From contig VBHI01000312.1 in the NCBI GenBank assembly GCA_005881495.1, forward strand, positions 9,818-46,441: a stretch of 36,624 nt of DNA, read 5' to 3'. The position numbers were made by a program, and so were the translations under genes. The notes beneath the pieces are model-generated. The model was not told the origin of the DNA and searched no databases. It saw nothing but the letters and a program-made list of their open reading frames with translations. Shown here piece by piece: positions 1 through 7,813 of the stretch. Each line of letters starts with the position of its first letter. Position 1 is the stretch's first letter. Source of the stretch: Chloroflexota bacterium. GTDB lineage: Bacteria; Chloroflexota; Ktedonobacteria; Ktedonobacterales; Ktedonobacteraceae.

Positions 1-487
1 CTCCTGGCTCTAACACGGTCAATGTCACAGCAAAGCAGGAACAGAGCGTTTCCAAAAATGCTTGTCCGAAACGGGTTAACCGATCTTCGGAGGTGATGGC
101 CACTTCCGCTACTTTATCTTCACACACCAGCTTGAGCAGGCGTTGCAAGTGCCGACGCCCTGCTTTGAGGCCACTGCCAATATCGGAGAGGACCAGCATC
201 TCTTGCCCTTTGCGCTCGATCTGCGCCCACGCTTGTAGCCGTTCCAGTTGGTTCTCCAAATCATCCTTTTGTCCATGTCCACTGACCCGCCCATAGAGCA
301 CGAGCAGTCGCCCATCAAGTTTACCCACCATCCGTTCAATTTCAGCACGAGGTATGCGGACCTCCCGGCCATTCTGTACCACCTGGATACGCCCTGCCTT
401 GATCCACCGCCGGACGGTGATAGGATGCAGTCCCAATTCGTGAGCTGCTGCCCCAATGCGCAAGAGTTTTTGTTCCCGCTTCGCCAC
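1..487 (-). CDS. tnpA: IS607-family transposase TnpA (serine recombinase), 3' end cut by window edge
   Basis: The minus strand reads for 162 codons from a GTG at 487 to the window edge without a stop. The N-terminal part (about residues 5-50) is a MerR-type helix-turn-helix (IGAAAHELGLHPITVRRWIK) with a recognition wing. It is followed by a serine-resolvase domain beginning LLVLYGRVSG, where the Ser after RV is the expected nucleophile, and later SDIGSGLKAGRR and the TRFG segment typical of IS607 resolvases. This HTH-then-resolvase order is diagnostic of IS607 TnpA, which inserts DNA through a serine covalent intermediate. The start is preceded by AAAGGTG about ten bases upstream. TnpB, if present, would lie to the left outside the window. 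The start lies only about ten bases beyond the stop of the YCII pseudogene, so the element end must lie within or just at that gene's 3' end. Confidence 0.85.
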   Translation of the reverse strand, partial: MAKREQKLLRIGAAAHELGLHPITVRRWIKAGRIQVVQNGREVRIPRAEIERMVGKLDGRLLVLYGRVSGHGQKDDLENQLERLQAWAQIERKGQEMLVLSDIGSGLKAGRRHLQRLLKLVCEDKVAEVAITSEDRLTRFGQAFLETLCSCFAVTLTVLEPG

Positions 488-496
488 CAGTGCTGT

Positions 497-799
497 TCAC
501 CTTTCTGCGCTTGGTGGCCCGAAGACCACCTGCCACGGATGCACCTCTATCTATACCGCCTGTTGCGTGACAAACGGATTATCCTTAATTTACTCAAAGG
601 TTTCCGTCTCGCTCGAAGCCTGGAGTACCACCACGGAAAGCAGGTCGCTCTGATCTGCACACGGACCCCCATAAACACCTTCTGCTCTTTAGAACAGAAG
701 CTTTAGATGAACCGCATGTTCGACGGTAAACGGCTGCTCATCTAGTGGCGCACCTGTCAGCCAGGCCGGACCGGGCCTGAAAAGAACGAGAAAGTACAT
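497..799 (-). pseudogene. YCII-domain (YciI-like) gene with three in-frame stop codons
   Basis: A strong AAGGAGG sits seven bases before an ATG at 799. The frame reads MYFLVLFRPGPAWL, a typical YCII-family N-terminus, and stays recognisable over about 100 codons, the usual family length, to a TGA at 497-499. It includes a GGPCADQS segment and an EVHPWQVVFG ending. The frame is interrupted by TAA at 689-691 (codon 37), TAA at 590-592 (codon 70) and TAG at 551-553 (codon 83), so only a 36-residue peptide can be made. There is no indel, only point nonsense changes. YCII proteins are small ferredoxin-fold proteins, some with enzymatic roles. The gene lies 27 bases downstream of the ABM-like gene, probably once in the same operon, and abuts the IS607 recombinase. 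Family assignment is by pattern recognition. Confidence 0.75.
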
Positions 800-826
800 C
801 GTCTTTCCTCCTTGCAAAAGGACCGC

Positions 827-1105
827 TTAGCCCGCAGAATTGAGCAGAAAGGCTTCGGGTGGTTTAACTTCCCACTCATTCGGAGGCACCTCTTTCACCA
901 GCGTGGGCCAAGATGCCTGGAAAGCTTCCTGAGATTCCCAGAAGGTGAAGCCCATGAGCGTTCCTTTTTCGGGATCTTTAAAAATGTCCGAGACGAACAG
1001 GATACCTGGCTGCTTTTTCATCAGTTCGTCAAGTTGGCGCATCTGCTGAACCCCTAGCTCTTCCTGTTCAGGCCGCGGATAATGAATGGAGTAGAATACA
1101 AACAT
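827..1105 (-). CDS. small ABM-like (antibiotic biosynthesis monooxygenase fold) protein
   Basis: A 92-residue protein starting MFVFYSIHYP. The ATG at 1105 is chosen because GGGAGG lies about eleven bases upstream; a GTG at 1126 is further 5' but would place that ribosome site inside the gene. The sequence alternates a beta strand (FVFYSIHY), an amphipathic helix (EELGVQQMRQLDELMKK), strands (GILFVSDIF; TLMGFTFWES) and a helix (QEAFQASWPTLV), which fits a dimeric alpha+beta barrel of the ABM/EthD type. Such proteins are small oxygenases or ligand binders, and the substrate cannot be told from sequence. It is the first gene of a minus-strand pair with the decayed YCII gene, another ferredoxin-fold family. 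Confidence 0.6.
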   Translation of the reverse strand: MFVFYSIHYPRPEQEELGVQQMRQLDELMKKQPGILFVSDIFKDPEKGTLMGFTFWESQEAFQASWPTLVKEVPPNEWEVKPPEAFLLNSAG

Positions 1106-1446
1106 GGCTCGGGCTTCCTCCCTCACGCGTCACATAGCCTTTCATCTAAAACAAAGCGCCTCCGCCTTCTGTAGTACTTGTGGTGCCAAGCTCAGATTCA
1201 ATCTACCAGGCGAATTTATGGTAATTGTAGTAATATTGCTCATCTTTGTCGCTTATCCCGATTCATTCGAGTAAGAATTGACTGGACATCGAAGAGCTGA
1301 AAAAGATAGTAATAGTATATAATAGATACATGAATTTGGCAACAATTAGCAACCCTATGCTTGCAGAGCGGATATGATAGAATAAACCGGATTGGAGATA
1401 CTACCTACCTCAATGGTTGAATTGCTAGCAAGAAGGAAGCAAGATT
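1106..1446. other. intergenic region, divergent upstream sequences
   Basis: This gap separates the minus-strand ABM-like gene from the plus-strand DUF169 gene and must hold both promoters. It is AT-rich in the middle (about 1210-1340) and contains several TATAAT-like hexamers, e.g. around 1315-1322, but none has a well-spaced -35 partner that I would defend. No ORF, RNA gene or repeat was recognised. Confidence 0.4.
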
Positions 1447-2175
1447 TTGTATCAAGACCTCGTACAACGCTTGACCGAACAGTTACAACTGAAGCAGCCC
1501 CCCATAGGGCTAGCTTTTATCGAGCGTGTTCCTGAAAATGTTCAGCATACGACAAAAGGAGTGCCTTCAGCCTGTACATTCTGGCGTTTAGCTGAACAGG
1601 GCGTTTTCTACGCGACCTCTGAAGATCACAAAGAGTGTCCAATCGGCATGATGACGATGGGGTTTGCTATGCCAGAAGCAGACCAGCAACGGGCACAGGC
1701 TCTGGTAGGAACGATGGCAAGTGTCCAATATTTTTCTCCCGCCGAAGTCAGTGCGTTGCCAATCGTGAAAAAACCGCACCAGAACATTGTCTATGGTCGC
1801 CTGGACCAGTTCCCCGTAGAAGCAGATGTTGTCCTCTGTATCATTGATACGCGGCAAGCGATGCTCATCGCCGAAGCAATGGGAAGCCTGGACTGGTTAC
1901 AATCAGGAGGTCAAGCAGCCTTCGGCCGCCCAACTTGCGCGATCATTCCACGAACAATGCAAACGAACCAGATTTCGATGAGCTTTGGCTGTGTTGGAGC
2001 CCGCACATATACTGGACTGACACCATCCGAGTTAGTCTTGACTGTAGCGGGGAGTGAGCTTGCAGATTTAGTGGAACGTTTGCAGACGACAGTGGCTGCT
2101 AATGCAGCGTTGGCCCCATTTCATCAAGGGCAGAAAGAAAGCTCGCTTTCTATTGACATAGTGAAGGCTGGTTAG
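1447..2175 (+). CDS. DUF169 family protein
   Basis: A 242-residue protein. The start is a TTG at 1447, supported by AAGGAAG about eight bases upstream; no ATG lies near the conserved N-terminus. Features of DUF169 (COG2043) are seen: an early KQPPIGLAFI segment, a Cys in SACTFWRLAEQG, an HKECPIGMMTMGF motif with His and Cys, and a C-terminal SFGCVGARTYTGL motif. The function of the family is not established; members are often found near metabolic or redox genes and the conserved cysteines suggest a metal or cofactor site (inference). The gene appears monocistronic: it is followed by about 270 bases before the ABC transporter binding protein, with a 7-bp inverted repeat (2231-2237 with 2248-2254) that lacks a T-run. 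Confidence 0.8.
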   Translation: MYQDLVQRLTEQLQLKQPPIGLAFIERVPENVQHTTKGVPSACTFWRLAEQGVFYATSEDHKECPIGMMTMGFAMPEADQQRAQALVGTMASVQYFSPAEVSALPIVKKPHQNIVYGRLDQFPVEADVVLCIIDTRQAMLIAEAMGSLDWLQSGGQAAFGRPTCAIIPRTMQTNQISMSFGCVGARTYTGLTPSELVLTVAGSELADLVERLQTTVAANAALAPFHQGQKESSLSIDIVKAG

Positions 2176-2348
2176 TATAATCTGTTCGGCAAGTACCCTT
2201 TTTCCACTTTACATGTGTGACAGGTAACCATTTGCGTAACGAGTGTAACGCAAAAAGGATGGACGAGTGAGTTTAGCAGCTAGCGTCAATCTGAGCAATG
2301 TTCTCTATCATTGGTGAGATTTGCAAAAGAATTGACGTAATTCTCGTA

Positions 2349-2397
2349 AGGGGCATAAGTAAGTCCTGATGGACTAATGCTCAGCATTCTGGCCCCT
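2349..2397 (+). promoter_or_regulatory. possible three-way-junction leader upstream of the binding-protein gene
   Basis: AGGGGC at 2349-2354 can pair with GCCCCT at 2392-2397, enclosing two adjacent hairpins: AGTCC/GGACT (2362-2366 with 2371-2375, TGAT loop) and AATGC/GCATT (2376-2380 with 2384-2388, TCA loop). It ends 52 bases before the start of the ABC binding protein. No known riboswitch core was recognised, and the short stems could be chance. Confidence 0.3.
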
Positions 2398-2449
2398 CTG
2401 TTAATGATTGTGGTTTATTTTTGGTATTGATGAAGGAGGCTGACTCATC

Positions 2450-3775
2450 ATGAGGAGAAGTTGGTCACGTATTCTGGCCTTGACAATGGGGATCCCCTTG
2501 TTATTGGCTATACTTGTTGCCTGTGGATCAGGCACAACTGGTGGTACTTCTGCGCCTGCACCTGCTGGTTCGACGACCATCAAAATTGCTACCGACCTAC
2601 CGACATCCGGTAAAGACGAGAGTAGTGGAAAGCCGGCAGAGGATGGCGCTAACCTGGCCGTTATGCAGGCCAATCAAAAACACACGATTCCTGGTTATAC
2701 CCTGGCATTTGTGCCTAAAGACGATGTCGGCCCGAGTGGCTTGCACGACCCGACTGTTGGGGCAGCGAATGTCACAGCGCTGATATCCGATGCCCTGGTA
2801 GCAGGCATTGTCGGACCGTTTAACAGTAGTGTGGCGAAGGCAGAGATGCCGATTGCTAACCAGGCGCCCATCGCTCAGATTAGCCCTGCAAACACTAATC
2901 CCTGCCTGACGAAAGATACAGATGCCTCTGGCTGCAGCGGAAAAAACAATTTGCTGCCGACCCTAAGGCCGACTAACAAGGTCAACTACTTCCGTATCGC
3001 GACGACGGACGACCACCAGGGGCCTGCAGGAGCTGACTACCTCTACAAACAGAATGTAAAAAAGGTCTATGTCATCGACGATGCGGAGACCTACGGTATC
3101 GGTATTGCCAACGCTTTCGTCGGCGAGTGGCAGAAGATTGGTGGAACAGTGCTTGGTCATAGTAGCGAGCCAGGCACGACCACATCCTATGTGTCGCTGC
3201 TCACGCAGATCGCCACTAAGCATCCCGACGGGATCTACTTTGGCGGGCTGGACTCCACTGGCGGTATCCTGATTCGCCAGCAGATGAAGCAGGTACCTGG
3301 GCTGCAGAATCTCCCCTTCAGTGGTGGCGATGGTATAGTGACACCCTCGTTTGCCACGACCATTCAACCTTTAGGGGGCCCATCTTCCTACGGTACGGTC
3401 GCAGTGGTGGATACGTCCAAGAATCCCAATGCCGCAACATTTAACCAGCAGTACAAAGCCGCCTTTACGGATCCCGAAAACGTCTACAGCGCTGCCGCCT
3501 ATGATTGCGCGAACATCCTCATCCAGGCGGTAAAGAAGGCCCTGGCAAATGGAGCGCACACTCCCGCGAGTTCCAGCGACACGGCAGGTGGCGTAGCGTT
3601 CCGCACGGCGGTCATTGCCGCGGTTCAGGGTATCCAGTATGATGGCATCACCGGGCATCAGAGCTTTGATACGAACGGTGATACCAATCTGAAGATCATC
3701 TCGATCTATAAGCTGGGTCTGAATACCTCGAGTAAACCGGATTGGCTTTACGAAGCAGCAGTGAATGTAGTGTAG
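2450..3775 (+). CDS. livK: ABC transporter substrate-binding lipoprotein, branched-chain amino acid type
   Basis: A 441-residue extracellular binding protein of the Peripla_BP_6 (LivJ/LivK-like) family. The N-terminus is a lipoprotein signal peptide: RRSWSR, a hydrophobic core and lipobox LVAC with Cys25, so the mature protein is probably lipid-anchored. The body has the two-lobe pattern of the family: KIATDLPTSG, then VGPFNSSVAKAEMPIANQ, then FRIATTDDHQGPAGADYL with VKKVYVIDD, and GITGHQSFDTNGD near the C-terminus. AAGGAGG lies about ten bases before the ATG. It is the first gene of the importer cluster with LivHM, LivG and LivF. The family binds branched-chain amino acids but also amides, urea and aromatic compounds, so the ligand is not fixed by sequence. 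About 200 bases with two stem-loops separate it from the permease, a layout that would allow higher expression of the binding protein. Confidence 0.88.
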   Translation: MRRSWSRILALTMGIPLLLAILVACGSGTTGGTSAPAPAGSTTIKIATDLPTSGKDESSGKPAEDGANLAVMQANQKHTIPGYTLAFVPKDDVGPSGLHDPTVGAANVTALISDALVAGIVGPFNSSVAKAEMPIANQAPIAQISPANTNPCLTKDTDASGCSGKNNLLPTLRPTNKVNYFRIATTDDHQGPAGADYLYKQNVKKVYVIDDAETYGIGIANAFVGEWQKIGGTVLGHSSEPGTTTSYVSLLTQIATKHPDGIYFGGLDSTGGILIRQQMKQVPGLQNLPFSGGDGIVTPSFATTIQPLGGPSSYGTVAVVDTSKNPNAATFNQQYKAAFTDPENVYSAAAYDCANILIQAVKKALANGAHTPASSSDTAGGVAFRTAVIAAVQGIQYDGITGHQSFDTNGDTNLKIISIYKLGLNTSSKPDWLYEAAVNVV

Positions 3776-3809
3776 TTGTCGCTAGTTACGTAGTTGTACT
3801 GCGTATGCT

Positions 3810-3890
3810 GGCTAGGAAGTTCTCATACCTTCTAGCCCAGAGTATGTCCAGGGGGTAGTCGGCGGATATTCGTCTGTAAGGCTACTCCCC
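3810..3890 (+). promoter_or_regulatory. two stem-loops between binding-protein and permease genes
   Basis: GGCTAG at 3810-3815 pairs with CTAGCC at 3832-3837. A second stem pairs 3851-3860 with 3880-3890 (GGGG/CCCC, one bulged T, then GTAG/CTAC). Neither is followed by a clear T-run, so they look more like mRNA-processing or stability hairpins, or a partial attenuator, than intrinsic terminators. Such elements between a binding-protein gene and its permease are common; the role here is inferred. Confidence 0.4.
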
Positions 3891-3924
3891 TACTTGCTAT
3901 TTCGTCAATTCTCGTGTATAAATC

Positions 3925-3950
3925 TTGTATATTTGACTTGTATATTTGAC
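3925..3950 (+). repeat. perfect tandem duplication of a 13-mer before livHM
   Basis: TTGTATATTTGAC occurs twice back to back at 3925-3937 and 3938-3950, immediately 5' of the AGGAAGGGGGG ribosome site of the permease gene. Each copy holds a TATATT hexamer, so the duplication may duplicate a -10-like element or an operator. Confidence 0.8.
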
Positions 3951-3975
3951 AGGAAGGGGGGAATCTGCACACGAT

Positions 3976-6873
3976 ATGAATCTAACACTGCTTATACAGG
4001 AACTGGTCATCGGGCTCACCACCGGGTTGATCTATGCGCTTATCGCGCTTGGGTACACGATGGTTTATGGCATCATTGAACTGATCAATTTTGCCCATGG
4101 TGATATCTTCATGATTGGCACCTTCATCTGCATTTCTATTTTCGGCGCGTTTGGCATTACTAACTCATCGTCGGCCCCTACGGGGTTCAACCTGGTGGGT
4201 GTGCTAGTTGTTACTTTACTTGGCTCGATGGTGCTGTGCGCTGTGCTCGGGGTGGTAATTGAACGTGTCGCCTACCGTCCTCTGAGGAATGCTCCCCGCC
4301 TGGCTCCGTTGATCTCAGCCATTGGTGTCTCGTTGATTCTGGAGGATATCGGGAAACTCTGGAAAGGCATCACCATTGTGCCGTTTCCACAAATTTTTCC
4401 GCAGAACACCTACTACATAGGGCCTGTGAGCTTCAGTAGCGTCGATATACTGGTGTTCGTGGTTGCTATTGTGTTGATGGTTGCTCTCCAGTGGATGGTT
4501 ACCAGCACGCGCATTGGGCGAGCTATGCGTGCCGTTGCGCAGGATCGTGAGGCGGCTGCGCTCATGGGAGTAAACGTTAACCGCATTATTGCCATTACGT
4601 TCCTTATCGGCGCGGGGCTTGCAGGTGCGGCTGCACTCATCTGGGGTTTAAAGTACGGAAATACGAATTTCACACTTGGTTTTACACTTGGTCTGTTTGC
4701 TTTTACAGCAGCGGTGCTGGGAGGCATAGGCAACCTTGTTGGCGCTATGCTGGGAGGCGTGCTGATAGGCGTGGTCGAGGCGCTGGCCACGCTCATACCT
4801 GACTCTACCAACGGGGGCTTTGGCCTGCCACACGGGGGCGCGCCATGGCACGTGGCCATCATTTTCATTGTACTCATCCTGATATTGGTATTCCGGCCTA
4901 GTGGCCTGCTTGGTCAAGGTGATACGAACGTGGCAATAGCTAATGCGCTTGTTCCGGCGCGCGATACTCGTGCGCTATTGATCAAATGGATCGTCGGGCT
5001 ACTGGTGCCTATAGCCGTCTTTACTTTCATCTGGAGTGGGGAGGCAATCATCAATAATGCGCTGCTTGGCTTGCTCGGACTACTGGGTGTCTCCGAAATC
5101 TCGATACTCATCCAGGTAGCTATTTTTATTCTCATCTTCTATGCTACAGTGATTGCGCTCGCGGGGTACCTCGTGGCCGCCGATAGCGGTCTACGAGGCA
5201 CGATCGAGCTGTGGATCGATATAGCTGTCTTTGTGTTGGTACCCCTTTTTCTAGTACTCAGCCAGGGTCTGATCATCGGCCTTGCTTTGTGCGCGATTAT
5301 CTGGGTGGTGTACTTCTTTGCGCGCCGCCTTGTGTACAAGGCGCTCAATTATACACCTCCTACTCCGTTGCTAAATCTGAAAGTGCTCGACGCTGAGCAG
5401 CGGGTTGAAGTAAAGAACCGGGCGATCATGGGGAGTTTCTGGTTTAGTGCTGCGTTAGCGGCTGTCTGGCTGATTGTCGATCTTATCTTTTACGCTGTTG
5501 GCCAGTTGCCAACAACACTTCTGGTCTGGGTGGCTATACGTACACTCATCTTGCCTGTTGCCGGCTATTTTCTGGGGATGCTCGCTGGAGCGGTTGCCTT
5601 GCGTAGAACCGTGGCTGCGAAGAACGGTGGCAATGGCGGAAATAGTGCAGATGGAGGTGGTGGGCCGGCTAGCAGGCAAAGCCAACTGCAGGTGCTATCC
5701 ACAACCCGCTTTCGTGAAGAGGCGAAGGACCTGGTTCCCAACGACCTGCCCCTGCGAAGCAGCGGCGCGCAGCGTTTCTACCTGATCCTCCTCGTTGCCT
5801 TCGTCCTGTTTTATCCTGTTATCGACCCCTTCTTGTTTGGCTTCGGTACAAATGGGCGGTTAGCCGGTTATGGCGATGCAGGCTATTATGTGATCCTGGC
5901 ACTTGGGCTGAACATTGTGGTTGGTTTTGCGGGATTGCTTGATCTGGGTTATGTAGCTTTCTTTGCTATTGGGGCATATACCTGGGGCATATTCGGATCT
6001 ACGCAGTTGACCAATGTATTGAACCTGGCACCCATAAACCCGCACCTATTGTCAGCACTCTTCTGGCCAATGCTGATTGTAGCCGCACTGGTAGCGGCGT
6101 TATTTGGCGTGCTGCTTGGCGCGCCGACGCTGCGACTACGCGGGGATTACCTGGCGATAGTGACGCTTGGCTTTGGTGAGATTGTGCCGATTGTCTTTTT
6201 GGAACTGGATGCATATACCAATGGGACCAATGGCATTGTTGGTGTCCATTCACCGTCTTTTTTCGGCATTGACTGGTCCGTCGTTACCCCGGTTCCCTAC
6301 TACTATCTGATACTGGCACTGATTGCCTTTACCATCTTTACGAATGTACGCCTGCGTGACTCTCGTTTAGGCCGTGCCTGGATTGCTATCCGTGAAGATG
6401 AAATTGCAGCAGCTTCTTCGGGAGTCAATCTCGTTACGACCAAACTGTATGCCTTTGGCACAGGCGCGTTTTTCTCTGGAATCGCGGGAGCGTTTCATAC
6501 TGCAAAACTTGGTGGGGTCTCACCGGATAGCTTTAGCTTTGGTGACTCTGTGATCTTTCTCGCAATGGTAGTTATTGGTGGCATAGGCAGTATCCCTGGT
6601 GTGATTGTTGGGGCGCTCGTTGTCTACTCTATCAACCAGTTTCTTTTGGCACAACTCGATACGATCGCTGCCGATCCTAGTAGTGTGTTATTTGCGATTA
6701 AGAACTTTATTATCACTCATGGCATTCAAATGATCTATCGACCCGAAGGGCTCATTCCCAGTGCGCGTAGACGGCGCGAGTTGCGTCATACGGAAGATGA
6801 AGGAGTCGAGCTAGGGGCGTTGGATGTGGTGCCGGGAGCGCCTGGCTTCGAATCTGAAGTGCGCGTTGAGTAG
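3976..6873 (+). CDS. livHM: fused LivH-LivM branched-chain amino acid ABC permease
   Basis: A 965-residue membrane protein joining both permease subunits of a Liv-type importer. Residues 1-312 are LivH: start MNLTLLIQEL, YGIIELINFAHGD, and a cytoplasmic loop GRAMRAVAQDREAAALMGVN (about 181-200) that contacts the ATPase. Residues about 600-930 are LivM: GLNIVVGFAGLLDLGYVAFF, APTLRLRGDYLAIVTLGFGE, and its own coupling loop GRAWIAIREDEIAAASSGVN (about 799-818). In between are about 290 residues with seven or so extra hydrophobic segments and a Gly/Asn-rich linker (about 549-565), absent from ordinary LivH or LivM. The ATG at 3976 is chosen over an in-frame TTG at 3946 because the GGAAGGGGGG ribosome site lies between them. 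The stop is 19 bases before livG. One polypeptide can supply the whole membrane dimer. Confidence 0.9.
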   Translation: MNLTLLIQELVIGLTTGLIYALIALGYTMVYGIIELINFAHGDIFMIGTFICISIFGAFGITNSSSAPTGFNLVGVLVVTLLGSMVLCAVLGVVIERVAYRPLRNAPRLAPLISAIGVSLILEDIGKLWKGITIVPFPQIFPQNTYYIGPVSFSSVDILVFVVAIVLMVALQWMVTSTRIGRAMRAVAQDREAAALMGVNVNRIIAITFLIGAGLAGAAALIWGLKYGNTNFTLGFTLGLFAFTAAVLGGIGNLVGAMLGGVLIGVVEALATLIPDSTNGGFGLPHGGAPWHVAIIFIVLILILVFRPSGLLGQGDTNVAIANALVPARDTRALLIKWIVGLLVPIAVFTFIWSGEAIINNALLGLLGLLGVSEISILIQVAIFILIFYATVIALAGYLVAADSGLRGTIELWIDIAVFVLVPLFLVLSQGLIIGLALCAIIWVVYFFARRLVYKALNYTPPTPLLNLKVLDAEQRVEVKNRAIMGSFWFSAALAAVWLIVDLIFYAVGQLPTTLLVWVAIRTLILPVAGYFLGMLAGAVALRRTVAAKNGGNGGNSADGGGGPASRQSQLQVLSTTRFREEAKDLVPNDLPLRSSGAQRFYLILLVAFVLFYPVIDPFLFGFGTNGRLAGYGDAGYYVILALGLNIVVGFAGLLDLGYVAFFAIGAYTWGIFGSTQLTNVLNLAPINPHLLSALFWPMLIVAALVAALFGVLLGAPTLRLRGDYLAIVTLGFGEIVPIVFLELDAYTNGTNGIVGVHSPSFFGIDWSVVTPVPYYYLILALIAFTIFTNVRLRDSRLGRAWIAIREDEIAAASSGVNLVTTKLYAFGTGAFFSGIAGAFHTAKLGGVSPDSFSFGDSVIFLAMVVIGGIGSIPGVIVGALVVYSINQFLLAQLDTIAADPSSVLFAIKNFIITHGIQMIYRPEGLIPSARRRRELRHTEDEGVELGALDVVPGAPGFESEVRVE

Positions 6874-6892
6874 TAGCGAGCAGGAGTTTGCA

Positions 6893-7738
6893 ATGGGCGT
6901 TGAACAGGCAGTTGAACAAACCAATGAGCCTATGTTGAAGTTAGCCAAGGTCTCCAAGCACTTTGGTGGCCTTGCAGCGGTGCAAGACCTCGATATTGAG
7001 GTCTTGCCGAAAGAGATTATCAGCATAATAGGACCGAATGGTGCAGGGAAGACAACTGTATTTAATCTTATTACCGGTATCTATCGCCCATCATCGGGCG
7101 ATATACAACTTGCAGGCCAATCGTTATCAGGCTTGAGTCCCGATAGGGTTCTCAAGCGTGGTATTGCCCGCACATTTCAGAACATCCGCCTCTTCAATAA
7201 TATGACGGTATTAGAGAATGTACTTGTTGGACAACATACGCAACTCAAGGCGAGGATACTGGGTTCAGTCTTTCGCCCTCCCAGAGTTGTGAACGAAGAA
7301 GTTGAAGCTCGCAGGCGTGCTATTGATCTTCTGAGTTTCTTTGGCTCTGAGCTGATAGAGCGGCAAGAAGAATACGTGATTAACCTCTCCTACGCTTTCC
7401 GGCGGCGCGTTGAAATTGCGCGTGCGCTGGCTGCCAAACCCAAGTTGCTTTTGCTGGATGAACCCACAGCAGGCATGAACGAGGCAGAAACACTGGATGC
7501 AGTAAAGTATGTGCGGCGCCTGCGCGATGAGTTACATCTGACCATTTTGTTGATCGAGCATAAGCTGGCAGTGACAATGGGTATGTCTGATCGAATCTAC
7601 GTACTCGACTATGGGCGGAAAATTGCAGAAGGCCTGCCTGAGGAAGTGCGCCGTAATGAAAAAGTTATCGCAGCTTACCTTGGTACGCCTACGAAGAGGG
7701 GGCAAGAGAGTCAAGAGGAACAAGAAGGTGTTGAGTAA
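6893..7738 (+). CDS. livG: branched-chain amino acid ABC transporter ATP-binding protein LivG
   Basis: A 281-residue ABC ATPase. The ATG at 6893 follows CAGGAG six bases upstream; an in-frame upstream start would overlap livHM. Walker A is GPNGAGKT (residues 47-54), Walker B is LLLLDEP with D189/E190, and the H-loop His is in LLIEHKLAV. Subfamily features of LivG are present: the TFQNIRLFNNMTVLENV block after the Q-loop and the TAGMN D-loop. The ABC signature, normally LSYGxQRRLEIARAL in LivG, reads LSYAFRRRVEIARAL (from residue 165), so the Gly and Gln positions are replaced. Whether this lowers activity or is normal for the lineage cannot be judged here. It should pair with LivF and energise the fused permease. 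Confidence 0.92.
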   Translation: MGVEQAVEQTNEPMLKLAKVSKHFGGLAAVQDLDIEVLPKEIISIIGPNGAGKTTVFNLITGIYRPSSGDIQLAGQSLSGLSPDRVLKRGIARTFQNIRLFNNMTVLENVLVGQHTQLKARILGSVFRPPRVVNEEVEARRRAIDLLSFFGSELIERQEEYVINLSYAFRRRVEIARALAAKPKLLLLDEPTAGMNEAETLDAVKYVRRLRDELHLTILLIEHKLAVTMGMSDRIYVLDYGRKIAEGLPEEVRRNEKVIAAYLGTPTKRGQESQEEQEGVE

Positions 7739-7813
7739 TGCTGATAGGGGTACGTTCGTCAGAAACCCTGTGGCGGTAGCCTGGGGCTTGCAATGCAGAA
7801 GGAGAAGCGTGAA

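Noticed and set aside
2231..2254. Intrinsic terminator after the DUF169 gene
   Set aside because: A 7-bp stem exists, but no T-run follows on the plus strand.
2349..2397. Hammerhead ribozyme suggested by CTGATG and a three-way junction
   Set aside because: The required GAAA core and cleavage-site geometry are absent.
4413..4877. 154-codon minus-strand ORF inside livHM
   Set aside because: Low-complexity Ala/Thr/Ser reading of the complementary strand of membrane segments.
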